From the NCBI RefSeq assembly GCF_008831285.2, contig NC_045139.1, positions 13,188,354-13,252,353 on the forward strand: a DNA stretch of 64,000 bases, written 5' to 3'. Of this stretch, positions 1 to 12,195 are shown one piece after another (positions within the stretch are counted from its first letter, which is position 1; each line of letters starts with the position of its first letter). Under the pieces are notes generated by a model. It did no database searches. It was not told the origin of the DNA and worked only from the letters and a program-made list of their open reading frames with translations. This stretch comes from Nymphaea colorata (lineage: Eukaryota; Streptophyta; Magnoliopsida; Nymphaeales; Nymphaeaceae). The position numbers and the translations under genes were made by a program.

Positions 1-2547
1 TGCTGCTAGAGGCTGATGGCAATGCGCTGGAGGTGGTGATGGTGGTGGCGTTAGAAACAGCAGAGAAAGGTGCCAATGGAGCAAATGATCCTTGAGATGC
101 AGAACAGCTAAACTTTGAAGATCCGCTGCTTAAATTGGGAATGGATGATGTACCAAAGCCAGACAGAATACTGGAAGAAGATACGGAAGAAACTGCAGGA
201 ATAGCAGTTTCATCTACTCTCTGTTCAACATCCTTATACGACCCGAAGTTTGTCTGATGAGCTAAAGTTTTCAAATCAGCAACAGTTTCACTGCAGCATG
301 ACAAAAAATGTTGGTTATTTAGGGAGGATAATTTAGGTTCACATAATGACAAAATGTTCTCCCCAAATACAAGACACAAAATCATGCTAGCATTAAGACG
401 AGTATATACTCCAATCACTTCATTCACCATGCTACAAGCTTACCCGGATGCTGCAACTTTATCTGTCCTTATCTTAAAACATGGAGCACAACATACATAT
501 ATACGTCTGTTCTTTTGTGTGTGTGTATGTGAACAGCAGACAACTGCCCTAAATTATGCAAACGTTTGGGGCCTGATGCATCAAAGTAGACAAGCCCCCA
601 CCATGTCACCTTTGGGTCAATGTAACTGATTATTCACTGGTTTTTTTCCACGTTTCAACAATTCCAGCTTACAAATAAAGGCATCGAGACAAATCCAATG
701 AATAGCTTTTGAAACCAAAATTTGAAAAACTGACCTTGAACCAGTTTTAGTTTCACCGCAAATAATCTTACTTAAAGCATCAACTCCAACAGAATCACCG
801 CAAATATTCTTACTTAAAGCATCATCTCCAACAGAAGTCATGGCGATACTTGGAATCATGGAACTCTTTACAATGGCAGGTTCCTTGGTTTCAACTGGCT
901 TGTCATACACTGGGAGTGGCTGCACTGGCAGTGGTACAGCAAGCGTAGAGGATGGCTTAGAACAAGAGTTTAATGGTGGCACCACAGAAAAGGTAAAATT
1001 TGAGGCATCATGAATAGCAGTTCCATTAGTAAACAAGGGACCTATAGCAGTAGCAGGCTTCTTTTCAGGAGGATAACACAAAGGCTTCTGAGTGGAATTT
1101 TCAGAATAAGGCTTTTCTTTTTCTATTTGGGCAAGAGATTTTGCCGAGACATCACCAACATTGCAGCTATCCTCATCCATCTGCATAGTAAGATATAAAC
1201 TATAAGACCAAAAATACTGACAACAGAACTCCAGAATTCAAAAAGAATAACTAATTTACAATCAAAATGTAAGTAACCAGCCATCAAAATCTAAAGAAAG
1301 AAGGCATATTGCGAATCCAAGAAGAATGCATATACAAGAAAGGCAGTTATTTTGTTTAGCTGATCTTTCCATTTTGGCTGCAAAACCTATCTCCTAGAAA
1401 GAGAAATCATAATGAAGTTACACAACTGCAAACCTCGGGTGCAGCCATTTGAAAGGGTCGCCTAGTTTGAGGATGTCTCTCAGCACTGGAATCTGTACTC
1501 ATCTTACCAGAAAGAGAATCAGCAAAATTTGAAATCCCATTAGTTAAACCACCTTTAGAAGGTGCTTTAAAGGCTTTCTCAGAGGTTCCAGCAACAAGCC
1601 CATTCTCTTCCATCCTGTCTTTCTTCGCAATATGAAACGATTTCCCAAAACTATCAGAACCATTTGATGCAATGACCTGTCGATCAGGCACCTTTGCCAT
1701 GTCTATGTCCTCCATGCTTCTGAGGGCCTTCCCACCCAACATACCAACTGTCAATTTAGCAGGTGATTTCTCTCTTGCAATAGCTAACTGCAATTCAGTT
1801 GATTTCTCCTTTGGAGATGGCGCCGTTTTATCAACCTCTTCCAGTATTTTCCTAGCTCGTTCACTAGACTGAGGAGGAACAAAAGCAAAATTTGCAAGTT
1901 CACATTTGTCATCACCATTTTGAACAGCCAGACTACTTGTAGAAGAATCACATTTTTGGAAAGGCATCTGGATAGGTTTCTGGAATGAAGAAACAGAGCT
2001 CTGACGAACATGAGACCGTGATGAGGACAGAGAAATAGCAGTAGAAGGAAGACAGTTTCCTTTAAAAGAGGGCATCAAGTTCGACTTCTGGCGGATTCGT
2101 CTCATAGAGCTGATTGATCCAATGTCACTTTCAAAAATTGAACTCCTCCGCTTCAGGACCTGAATAACAATAAAACAAAAGTCATTAATGCTAAATGGTA
2201 CAAGTGTGATCCATGATCTCTAAGATGGCAGCTAAACAATGCAGGTGTCCAATCTGCAGTAGCAATTAACAGTGAGCAGATCAAAGCAAGCACAAAATGG
2301 CCATGCAGTGGAAACTGGCAAGGTTGGAAGAATGATCAGGACTTGCTGCCTAGATGAAGCACATGATCAGTTTATAGGAGGTGAGGTGAAGCAAGAAAAG
2401 CATAAAAAGTGTTTAATGTGTGAAAATGCAATCACTGCTTTCCGTGCTTATCATTTTGGAAACTTAGACAGCACATGAAGTGATGAACCTTGAAAATAGC
2501 CCAAACATGTGTGCATAATATCTAGAATCACTTACAGAACACACACA

Positions 2548-2580
<33 letters not shown>

Positions 2581-4362
2581 TTGTTCACTATTCAAGCGAC
2601 CTGCTTTTCATTCATTTAATAATCTTGCAATCATCTATATCACATACATCCAGTTACTTTGGGGAAAAAAGTTGGCCATAAGGATTGATTGGCATAACTC
2701 AGTTGTTCCCTATATTCACACAGACACATATATTCACACACACATACACATATATATGTTAAAGCACTTCTCGATCAGACTTTCCTCCAAAGCTTTTCTA
2801 AATTTTGTTTTCTTGAAAAACCTTCAGAAGATCAATAATAAATTTAGAAAGAAAAAACAGAAAAGTTATGAAATTGTGAGTTCTCTATAACTTTCAAAAT
2901 AATTCATAAAAATCCAAAATAGTTTTTAAAAATTAAAAGACTAAAGAAAAGGGACATATGCACTTGACTAGAAAAGTAAAAACTTTTCAAGGTAAGAAAT
3001 CTAACAACACATTTTCTTGATAAGATCCCCACACTATTTTCAATTATAGCTAATATTGCTGACAGACAGACACACAGATACACACACATATCATGGAATA
3101 TGTGAACTAGCAGAATATGCCAACTATTCGCACTAATTGTCGGTTTTCAATCTATTTGATTGGTGGTTCACAGGACGGCACGTGTAAAGTTAGTTTTTCA
3201 AGTTCATGTACAAGTCATTCACCATTTTGAAAAGACCAATTTTGAACACAATTCTTTAAACTAATAATTAGTTGATCAGACAGTCCATAATCAAAACACA
3301 TGATCTGCTTATTTACTCAATCTGAGTTAATAGGAAGGTTATGTGTAATAACTATGAGACTCAGAACAACTTCACTGTTAATACACAAAATAGCAAATGT
3401 AAAGTTACTTTTATGTTAGATGAAGCCACAAGCATCGCTATATTTTTTAAAATATTGTGATAATTACGATAAAAGCAAGAAAAGAGATAAAACCGGCAAA
3501 TATCATGATATTTTCAAAATATTACCAAAAATAAATATCATGTTTTCATCACAATTTAAAAAAAAATATTGCATTTTTTCGCAATAAAAACACGTTTTTA
3601 TCGTGTTTTTTATTGCTGTCTAAACCTGCGCTCAAACAGGAGTATTGTCGATACTTTTTGGAAAAATTTTAAAACTTTAACTGAACGTGCACCATTTCAT
3701 TTCTAAAAAGTATCAGTTTTTGTAAACAAAAAAAATTTGAAGGGCAGTTTTGAACTTTTTTTTTCTTCTTAATGAAAAAGCACTTTTTCCCTCCACGATA
3801 GGGTTTAGGGCCTTTGGTCATCGCTGCTCTTCAGAGATTCAGAGAACTTGGAGACGTGAGAAGAAGACCTGCATCCAGCGGTAGGTTTTATTTTTTGCAG
3901 TTCTTTTTTTTTTGTTGTCGATTTTCCTTCATTCCCACCCGCTGCACTTTGCAGATACGTGGAATGCATATTTTGATTAGATATAAGGACATACCGACAC
4001 AGCAACAAATGACTTTTCTTTCTACTCAGATAGACTTGTAACTTCATAAGGCTGGTAATCATCAATCTTCAAATTGCTTCCCAAGCTTAAAATTTTAACT
4101 ATTCAATAGAGGAACAGTGAATGGCAAGTCTTTAAAAAATTGGACACATTTTTGCGAGAAAAATAGCTTCGCCAAAAAAAACCTGAGAAAAACCTCACCG
4201 ATATTTTCCCCACACTGATATTTGTGGCTATGAATGAAACTAGTATTTTGACAGATTGACTTTGAAAGCTATCATTATATAGTGACACCTTTCAAACCAT
4301 CGAGTTGATCAAAATACTGATTACCATTGCACATGATCCTGAGTGCAGGTATTCTACGAATC

Positions 4363-4394
<32 letters not shown>

Positions 4395-4399
4395 CCCCT

Positions 4400-4481
<82 letters not shown>

Positions 4482-7400
4482 CTCTCTCTCACACACACAC
4501 ACACATATAGGCATACACATCCTTTCTCTCAACCATTAATAACATTTTTGTTCCAATTTTTCACTTGAAAATGTGCTACTTGGCCATTACTCATGATCCA
4601 AGAAGCCTTATGAACTAGATCTAGCTGAGAAAAATTATTTTCAAATTTTGGTAAAAAGATTTAGAACCCTACCAGATGGAAAATTAAGAAAAGGAGAAAA
4701 ATGTAAAAAGGAAAAGGGTAACAATTACCTGCTTACGGATGGAAGGTGCATCATTAGCATGTGTCCAGTGTGAAGATCCCAACAAGCCAATATAGCTATC
4801 ACCATTAGCCTGGAAGAAAGAAGAAGACTCACAAAACAAACCACTGACAAGATAAATGCAGATTGAATAGTTCATACCTCACGGTTGACCTCTGTAAGAA
4901 GTCTAGGATATGGAGAAGCAGGACTATACAAGACAGACCTGCCTCCTTGATAATCTGGGGTGAAAAAGGCATCTTCCTTTGATCCAGAGACTCCAGAAAA
5001 TTTACTAGCTGTGACCGACTTTATAACATGGGGAAAACTCTGAGCATTAGGTGTTAGCGATGCAAACTCCCTGTAAGTCCGGCTTCGAAGACCTGAAACT
5101 GCTGGAGATAATGCAGAAGGCCTCCCTCCCATAAAAGCTTTTGCAATTTCAGTGGGCGAAGCAGTTGTTTCATCAGTTATCTGTGAAATATAACAGACAA
5201 TGTGTTCTTCAAGAACATTACAATTTTGAACATGTTAAAAATTCAGGAACTTGTAATGCTGACAAAAACTAAACACTTTTAAGCTTCAGATACCCAAAGC
5301 AGTTATCCTTCCACACAAAGCGAGCCTGGTCATACTTTGCATGTTGCACCAGTCAAAGGAGATAAATGCATAAGACGTTCTGTCCTGAGATAAATTCTAA
5401 TATTTTATTTTCCTTTTACTGATAGACAGATAAAAAAAGGTAACTAGATTTTGTCCCCTTTTCCCATAAACTAAAATGTAAGACTCAGTTTGTGTTCAAA
5501 ATCGACAGCTACTGAATGCTAATCTCATGCGAGACTCAAAACACTTATACGGTTACCATGTACACTGGAATCTCTAAATTATGCAAAACACAAAAAATCT
5601 CATATATGACTTGTCATCCTACCATAGCAAAAGAACAAATGAATGGCCTCAATAAAATCCAATAAGCAAAATAAAGCATATACTCCACAGTTCTCACCAG
5701 GTTATTTACATCTCCAGACACCGGGGTACTTATGTTGTTCTTGGTCATAGGAGTGGTTGCTGCATTTAATGTATTCACCTGGATCCTTTTGCCTTCACTA
5801 TCTTTAGAAGAATCAACTACTCGAGATTGCAAAAGCTCTGTCAAGCGCTTCAACTCATCCCTACAAAGTGATAGCCAGACAAAGAGTACAAACCCTCAGA
5901 TACTACGTGTCTAAGGATACAATAAATGTTGAAGATCATCATACAAGCAATGAAAAATCAAAGAAGCAACAGATAATGAGTGCCTTCCACCACTCAAATT
6001 TCAAATGTATGCTGCAGCTACTAGAAAAACCCTTAAGCAATCTCCAATTGACAACTACTCGACATTAAATGCATGGGATCAAAATCGTTATACTTTTAAG
6101 GACAGAAACTGCTGTTCCATTTATCAAACAGAAAAAGGGAACAACAAAGGAATTTTGTGGCAAACTGTGTCATATTACATGGACTCTCTAAATTGGATGC
6201 TCAGATTAGACATGGCTTGAGTGCTGAGCGCAAATTTCAAGGTCAAGCATGTCCCATGCAGTCTGTGGCACCTAACTATTTTTGAACCTTTAGGTGCATA
6301 CTGCACTCAAGTCAACAAAGAGTCCAATGCAGCCAACATCACCTCTGCATGCACCAGGCTATGTTTGTTCAAAATCTAGACTTGGTCAACTTTCATCCAG
6401 TTCTATAATTACATAATAAAAAAATAGTTTTAAAGTCAAAGGGGCAAACCTCTCTCTCTCTCACCAGATTATATATATATATATATATATATATACAGAC
6501 AGATATATAAAGATTAAACAATCATGTTCTCCGCCCCTCAAACCACTCAAACAAATGATAAAATGGCCAAAATGATTGATTATGATTCACATGGTTTATT
6601 TGACAAACAAAGCCTTTGAAGTACATTATTTTAAGGACTAAAAATATCAAAAGCATGTTTTGTAACAAGGAAACCATGTTGAATCTACGTATACCATCAA
6701 ATCAAGTAAAACTATTATCTAGCCAAGGAGACAAAAAGTCAGGAACACCAAACACCACTCAGTTCATATATACATATGTGCAGTGTGTGTCTCTATTTAT
6801 GTAGTGTGTATGTGTGTATCTATGTATGTATGCATGTAGCCACAAATATCATTTTCAGGTTGTAAATGGCGAGGTTTTGCATGGGTATAAAACAGCAAAG
6901 TTGTTTTTGACAGGAAAAAAGGGAAAAAATTTGGCAAATTTTTAAAATTATTAATCTTTCTGCGAGAATAAGAAAGGCAGCCAAAATCCTAAAAATAAGA
7001 TGTAAAAAATGTGAAAATAAAAAAATGGTAACTAAAAACCCTAAAAAACACGAAAAAACATGAAAAATGAAAAAAATGGAAAATATGCAAACAAGGATGA
7101 ATAAAACACGTTTTTTCATTTTTGACACTTTTTTCAAAAAAAAAAAACGTCTTCTTTCGCATTTTATTCGGCTGTCCAGTTTCAACATTTTAAACACACT
7201 TTTTTTATGCTGCACCCACATCTTAGACCCATGTGACCTAGATGGCAAATGACATGGATGTCAACTCACAAGTTGCAAGGTATTCAAGATAGCACTTGCC
7301 TTGACAAGGTTTTATCCTTAAGCATTCTCTCAAAATCATCAAGCCTATTACTTATAGAACTTGTAATTCCTCTTTCTTCTTGACTGGTAAAATCTTCTGG

Positions 7401-9965
7401 TTTGCCTTTTAACAGATTCTGCATCATCTACAACAAGTATAACACTCAAAGGAAAAGAAATGATAAAAGCAAAACACTGGCTAGAGATTCCAATTAACGT
7501 AAAATCTCAAACAAAAAGTCAAGATCATAGTACATAGAGGCAGAAAGCTGAAACAAGTTAAGCACCTGAAGTCCATGCTAATTAAAAATTTAACCGAAAA
7601 AAAAAGAAGTCTCTGCATATGGTAATACAAATAAAACTGACAACATATACAAGTATTGAAGCACATGCTGCCGGGCAGACATATCATCAATCTGAATCTG
7701 TTAAAGTAGATTTGGTGAAATAACCAAGTGCAATTATATCACAAGGGGTGCATTTGTTGAAAGTTGAAACCCATTTCGAAGTGAGATTTGATGTTACAAC
7801 AAGAACTAAGGAATCCATCAAAATACGTCACCTATCTAACAAAATCTAGCTTGTTCAGTTTGAGCACAACTTGGAAGATAAAAGACATATTTATAAAGGA
7901 ACCCTAGTTATAGAGCAGAAAAAGGTGGTCTCGTAAGACTGAATGCAACCTGGAGAACACTGAACACAAATATATCTAAAAACAGCATGTCATAAACTCA
8001 AAAGTGCATTATAATAAACTGTTGTGAAGTGTGCATAGCAAACTAAATGCAACAAGTATCTTCAATTGCTAATGCGCTACCACAGAACAATGTTCTTTGG
8101 GAACATGATAGAAAGGAACTACACCTTTTGATCATGGCTAGCGTGCCCATAATATGCAGAAACAGACTCCTCCAAGTAAGTTACTTCAACCCTTCAAGAA
8201 TTTTGAGAAGCATCAACTTCTTACAAGAATTATTTGCTAATGCCATGCATATTATCGCTAGTCACAACTCACAAATAATGTCTCAGAGTTTTAAATGGCG
8301 AAGTTTTTCTCGGGTATAATAAGGCGAGCTTGAAAAAAATGAGAAAAAAAGGGAAAAATACAGTAAATTTTTTAAAATTTTAAAAAACGAAAAATGAAAG
8401 AAAAATAAAATAAGTGAAAAACTAATAATACAAACATCAAAAGATAAGTAGATTTGCAACAAATAAAAAATAGAAAATGAAAAAAAAAAACTGTTTGACA
8501 TTAAAAAACTGAAAAAAACGTTTTTTCGTTTTAAACATTTTTTTTCAAAAAAACACATTTTTTTTAGTTTTAAATGGCTAGTTAATTTATCGCGTTTTTT
8601 TGCATTTTTTTCAAAAAAAACGTGTTTTCTGTGACTATTATTATCGCTAATACATGGCGTAAGATTTTGAAGGTTCAACATATCCAACTTCATCAAGAGG
8701 AATCAAACCAAAGGATGGGCCATTTCCAAGCATAACTAGTAACAAGGTCAGTATCAGATTGCTGAGAATTAACAAGTGTGCTTCAAAACATGCAATCAAT
8801 TTCTATACATGGATGACCTAGTTAACATAGAACAAGTAACACTTTCACGTGCCTATCAGAATATGAAAATTCAGTGCAACATTTTCATGTGGAAATATAC
8901 ACATATATATAAATATATATGTATGTATATATATAAGATCTCAACTCACCTCAGGTTCTGTTTTAGGATGCTGATGTATCGTCTCAATCTTCACATCTGC
9001 TTCAATTGCATTAACAAAATGGAAAGTTAAGGAATATGAAAATACCATGTGGTACAATACTCTATCAAGAACGTCCAGACATAATGCAGACAAGTACATC
9101 ACGGAGACAACAAAGCAATTACACAATATTCTGTCGAAGATCATTTTCTAATTTTCGGAAGCACTACACCCACACTTAGAAGTTTGAGAAACTTCTTCAT
9201 TTCCAGTTTGAATAAATGATTTACCCACATAAACAATAGCACATTTTTATTACTGAACAGCGCGTAGTGCCATACTACTTGCACCAAATCCTAACCAATA
9301 ATATGAACAGTCCAACTTTAGACCATCATGGGTAACTTCCACAAGCTGATTTCCTAGAGGCATGTGAAACAGAATTCCCCACAAGTTACACAAACATTTT
9401 GTGCAGGACAAAGTTTCCATGATAAGCAGAACAGGGAATCTGCTTGTCAGGACGAAGAAATAAAGGACTATATGCTCCCAACAACATGTTAATCTAATTA
9501 AGTAAGGTAAAGCATAATGTTTTCGATGGTGAAAGAAAGGGCATCTTAATTCCGCTCAGCTAACGCCGCAATTATGACTGCCTTTAACAAACCATTCAGC
9601 AACGGAGAACAGACACTGAACTGGCGCTACAAGCGCGCAACCTACAATCCAGTTACATCAATAAGAACAAAAACCCTGTAATGGGCAGGGAAAGAAAGGG
9701 AAAACAAACCAGGGCTGCTGGCGGAGGCGGTGAGGCGCTTCTGGAACATGGAGGCAAAGAATCTGGTAGCACTGCTCGTGATTATCCTCGACGCGGGATT
9801 CACGATCCTGGAGAGCCAACCGTTCCTCTTCTCCTCGGCCAAAGGGTTCCTAAGAGCGTGCGAGCCGGTGGCTGGCCGGTCGTACGGTGTCGAGGATTTC
9901 CTTACGGGGCGCTTTCTAAACTTCCCGCCCGCACTGCCTTCATAAGTACCGGTCTCCGTCGCCAT
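1..9965 (-). CDS. NUP1: NUP1/NUP136-like nuclear-basket nucleoporin, 3' end missing
   Basis: Plant nucleoporin of the inner nuclear basket, known in Arabidopsis for mRNA export and nuclear shape (NUP1/NUP136/KAKU2). Nine coding exons read by eye, in transcript order: 9965-9710, 8996-8950, 7427-7300, 5860-5698, 5180-4878, 4809-4729, 2159-1434, 1180-735 and 290-1 (open at the edge), about 813 codons. Phases join cleanly. Family marks: N-terminal GGKFRKRPVRKSSTPYDRP and GWLSRIVNPASRIITSSATR (the amphipathic, membrane-binding type segment), KTLSRDELKRLTELLQ, EIAKAFMGGRPS, and VLKRRSS followed by MRRIRQKSNL. The C-terminal FG/FXF repeat region is mostly outside; the last visible exon is Ser-rich with one SGFG. 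The intron after 7300 starts with GC (AG|GCAAGT) instead of GT. The start ATG at 9965 opens the conserved N-terminus. Family identity is sure; some short exons (47, 81 bases) rest on phase and splice signals only. Confidence 0.9.
753..836 (-). repeat. 42-bp in-frame tandem duplication in NUP1 exon 8
   Basis: Two adjacent 42-base units, 753-794 and 795-836, differ at only about two bases. They encode two 14-residue copies, SVGDDALSKNICGD and SVGVDALSKIICGE, inside the low-complexity middle of the nucleoporin. The frame is kept. Confidence 0.9.
2538..2580. repeat. (AC)n(AG)n microsatellite
   Basis: About 13 AC units run directly into about 8 AG units, in the intron between NUP1 exons 6 and 7. 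Confidence 0.95.
3420..3625. repeat. AT-rich fold-back segment in NUP1 intron
   Basis: A very AT-rich stretch with short inverted repeats. The clearest is a 14-15 base stem, 3581-3594 against 3602-3616, around a 7-base loop. It shares its style (A/T homopolymers, repeated ACACGTTTTT/CGTGTTTTTT blocks) with the two intronic repeats at about 6,855 and 8,284, but I cannot align it to them over its length. Confidence 0.45.
4366..4504. repeat. Long (CT)n/(AC)n compound microsatellite
   Basis: About 125 bases of almost pure CT with short C-rich interruptions, followed by about nine AC units. It lies in the intron between NUP1 exons 6 and 7. Apparent Ser-Leu or Arg-Glu reading frames here are artefacts of the repeat. 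Confidence 0.95.
6451..6495. repeat. (TC)n and (TA)n microsatellite pair
   Basis: A short TC run is followed within a few bases by about 13 TA units, in the intron between NUP1 exons 3 and 4. Confidence 0.95.
6855..7175. repeat. Dispersed AT-rich intronic repeat, copy A
   Basis: Begins with TAAATGGCGAGGTTTT, then GGGTATAAA, GAAAAAAGGGAAAAA and AAATTTTTAAAATT in the same order and spacing as copy B at about 8,284, and ends with a run of T/A blocks and CGTTTTTT-like words. Two copies of one unnamed repeat family in introns of a single gene are seen directly. Class (MITE, SINE or other) is not clear: no tail, target duplication or coding sequence was recognised. Confidence 0.65.
8284..8640. repeat. 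Dispersed AT-rich intronic repeat, copy B
   Basis: Matches copy A for roughly the first 90 bases (TAAATGGCGAAGTTTT, GGGTATAAT, GAAAAAAAGGGAAAAA, AAATTTTTTAAAATT) and again in its CGTTTTTTCG / TTTTTTTTCAAAAAAA end. The opening word AGTTTTAAATGGC recurs at 8,568, so the end may be partly duplicated. It lies in the intron between NUP1 exons 2 and 3. Confidence 0.65.
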
Positions 9966-11669
9966 TTACAAAGAAAAAAAAGAAGAAGAAGAAGAAGAAG
10001 AAACGGAAGAAGCCGCAGATAAAGAAGGGTGACACCAAACCAGGAGGGCGGAATGACGAGGAACGAACAGGCGTAGGCAGACTAAGGGTGAGGGACGGAG
10101 GACGGGGAAGAATTGCTAGGGTTTTTATTTCCCCTCTTTCTTCTTCTTATTCTTCAAAATAAAAAATAGGGGGGGAATGAGGGTTTAGCTTTTTGGCACG
10201 GATTGCCCTAATTCGCATGGCGGCGGCTGCTGCTGCGGTGACTCTTTACGAACCAGAGATTGGGGGGGGAGTGGTGGGGGGAAGAAACGAGTTTCTGGGT
10301 CTCCTGGCTGGCTTCACTCCGCGCTCCCCACGAAAACCCTCGCCTGCTCTCTCTCTCTCTCGACGGTCTTTCTCCCTACCATGTACTCTACGGGTTTAAC
10401 GGAGATGGCCCTCTCTTCCATTTAAAATCCACCCTCCCACAGGAAGGGTGGATTAATTCAAAAGGCCCCTAGTGATCGGAGCATTCGATTTTGATGGATT
10501 TGGATTTAAGAATAATTTGTATCGGTCCTCGACGTTGCTTGTCCTACTGGGGAAACAATTTGACATAACGAAGACCTTGGTTTAATGAATAAATAGCATT
10601 TGACGTTGTCGGATCAGATTTGCAGAGGGAAAAAATTTAAGTTCCTTTTTATAATATGCTGCGACTTCCCAGAAAAAGGTTGCACGCTTACAATTAATAA
10701 GAGAAAATGTCATAAAACTATTGACGTATCATCTATGTATTACTTAACCAAAACGCCAATCTCTAGCATATTTTAAAACGATCTAACTTAAAAAAACATA
10801 AGATCAATATAGTCCCTTCATGGGTTATCTCCCACTTATAAAATACAGCATAATAGAGCTTTAAAAATAAAACACCAATCTGAAAATAATGAAATACAAA
10901 TATATGAGAAAAAAATACCCAAAAAATATTGCAAATAGTAAGATGTTTGAAGTATACATATTGACTTGGTAAATCTCAAAACGATGTGTATTTATTATTA
11001 ATATTCTAGTCAAATTTTTTTATGATTTACAAAATTAAAAAAAATAACAACTTGTGTGCGTGTGTTTTTTTCCGATACATAATTTTGTCAGCCACAAGTA
11101 TGTCCATGCCCCCATAAATTAGTTCTACACCAATGGATGCTTCCACTCGTTCTTTTATCACTGGTAACTATTTGACTACATTGCAAACGCACTAGCAGCA
11201 ACATTAGTTGCATCTTGCCACAGAGTCTTCAGAGACTTACTATATCAGACAAACAACATTATTAGATGTTTATTGGTTATTGCCACACAATATGATAGAA
11301 AATTTATAAATACTGATTATTTTTTGCAGGGCATGAGATAACTTAAATTGGAAGATGAAGTGCAAAATGATCTCCAGAGGGCCACAACAAAATTCACAAG
11401 TGATGAGACGATTTCAACAAACTGAACAAAATTCTTCAACTAATAGGAATTAGCGCACGTATATTGCAAAAGCTTAGGTAACTGTATATTAATAGGACAC
11501 TGTTCTTGCTGTCATAATTATAAATCAAATGCGTATGCTTTTGTGGCGTCTTGGACAACGTGGGCAGAGTTTATTGTTTACAGTAACATAGAACTACTTT
11601 GTCTCTAGCGACACCATATTTTGTCTCTAAAGCTTACAAGAAGATAAGATGTCAATTTTTGAAGATGTC
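9966..11669. other. NUP1 upstream region, no gene seen
   Basis: Holds the NUP1 leader and promoter side. A GAA repeat sits at about 9,980-10,003, immediately before the start codon, and reads as TTC repeats in the transcript. The rest is AT-rich from about 10,500 on. No coding frame with family-like features was found on either strand. Confidence 0.6.
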
Positions 11670-11759
11670 TTCAAGCCTTACGGGTTTTAGTGGTGAATGG
11701 GTGCAATGAATTGAGACGTGTTGACCTCCTCCTCCTTGTCTCTTATCATCAATGGAAGA

Positions 11760-12195
11760 AAGCGTAAATAAAGTCTTTACAAGAACTGAGAGATGACCCT
11801 CTCTCTCCCTACTTTTTACTTCGGTGATTGAGATGCTTTCAAGGAGATTGAGAGGGGAAAGGCAAGCTAACAGAATTGTACTCCCTAGCATTCTTGGCAC
11901 GAAGCCACTAAATGCAGGCTTGTTCATGCTAACAGTATGATATTAGTAAGGCTGACCAGAACTCAAAAAGGCTTCATTGCACAGATTTGGAGTTGAAAGC
12001 TGAGAGGATGGAAAAGCCGATTACTCTCTATTGCTGAAAGGATTTGTCCAGTTAAATATGATTAACCAAGTGATCAATTACTGGTTAAGGGCATTCAAAC
12101 TGCCTAATGAAGTAATTACCCACCTCATGAGACTATGCAACAACTTCATTTAGGGAGAGAGTGCATGACAATTAGAGGAGAACTCATCCCATAAA
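11760..12195 (+). mobile_element. LINE remnant, reverse transcriptase part, 5' side of the nest
   Basis: Degenerate plant LINE (non-LTR) reverse transcriptase. Recognisable pieces in order are DPLSPYFLL with VIEMLSRRLRGER (the usual GDPLSPYLF region) near 11,790-11,850, KLRGWKSRLLSIAERI near 12,000-12,045, and YWLRAFKLPNEVITHLMRL with CNNFI near 12,080-12,150. The frame changes between the pieces and stops interrupt them, so it is dead. It stops at 12,195, where the Ty3 element begins, and the same LINE resumes at 17,562. The YADD catalytic box that should lie between the first two pieces is not recognisable. Confidence 0.7.

Noticed and set aside
4275-4568. Frames rich in Arg-Glu or Ser-Leu repeats on both strands
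   Set aside because: They are translations of the CT/AC microsatellite, not genes.
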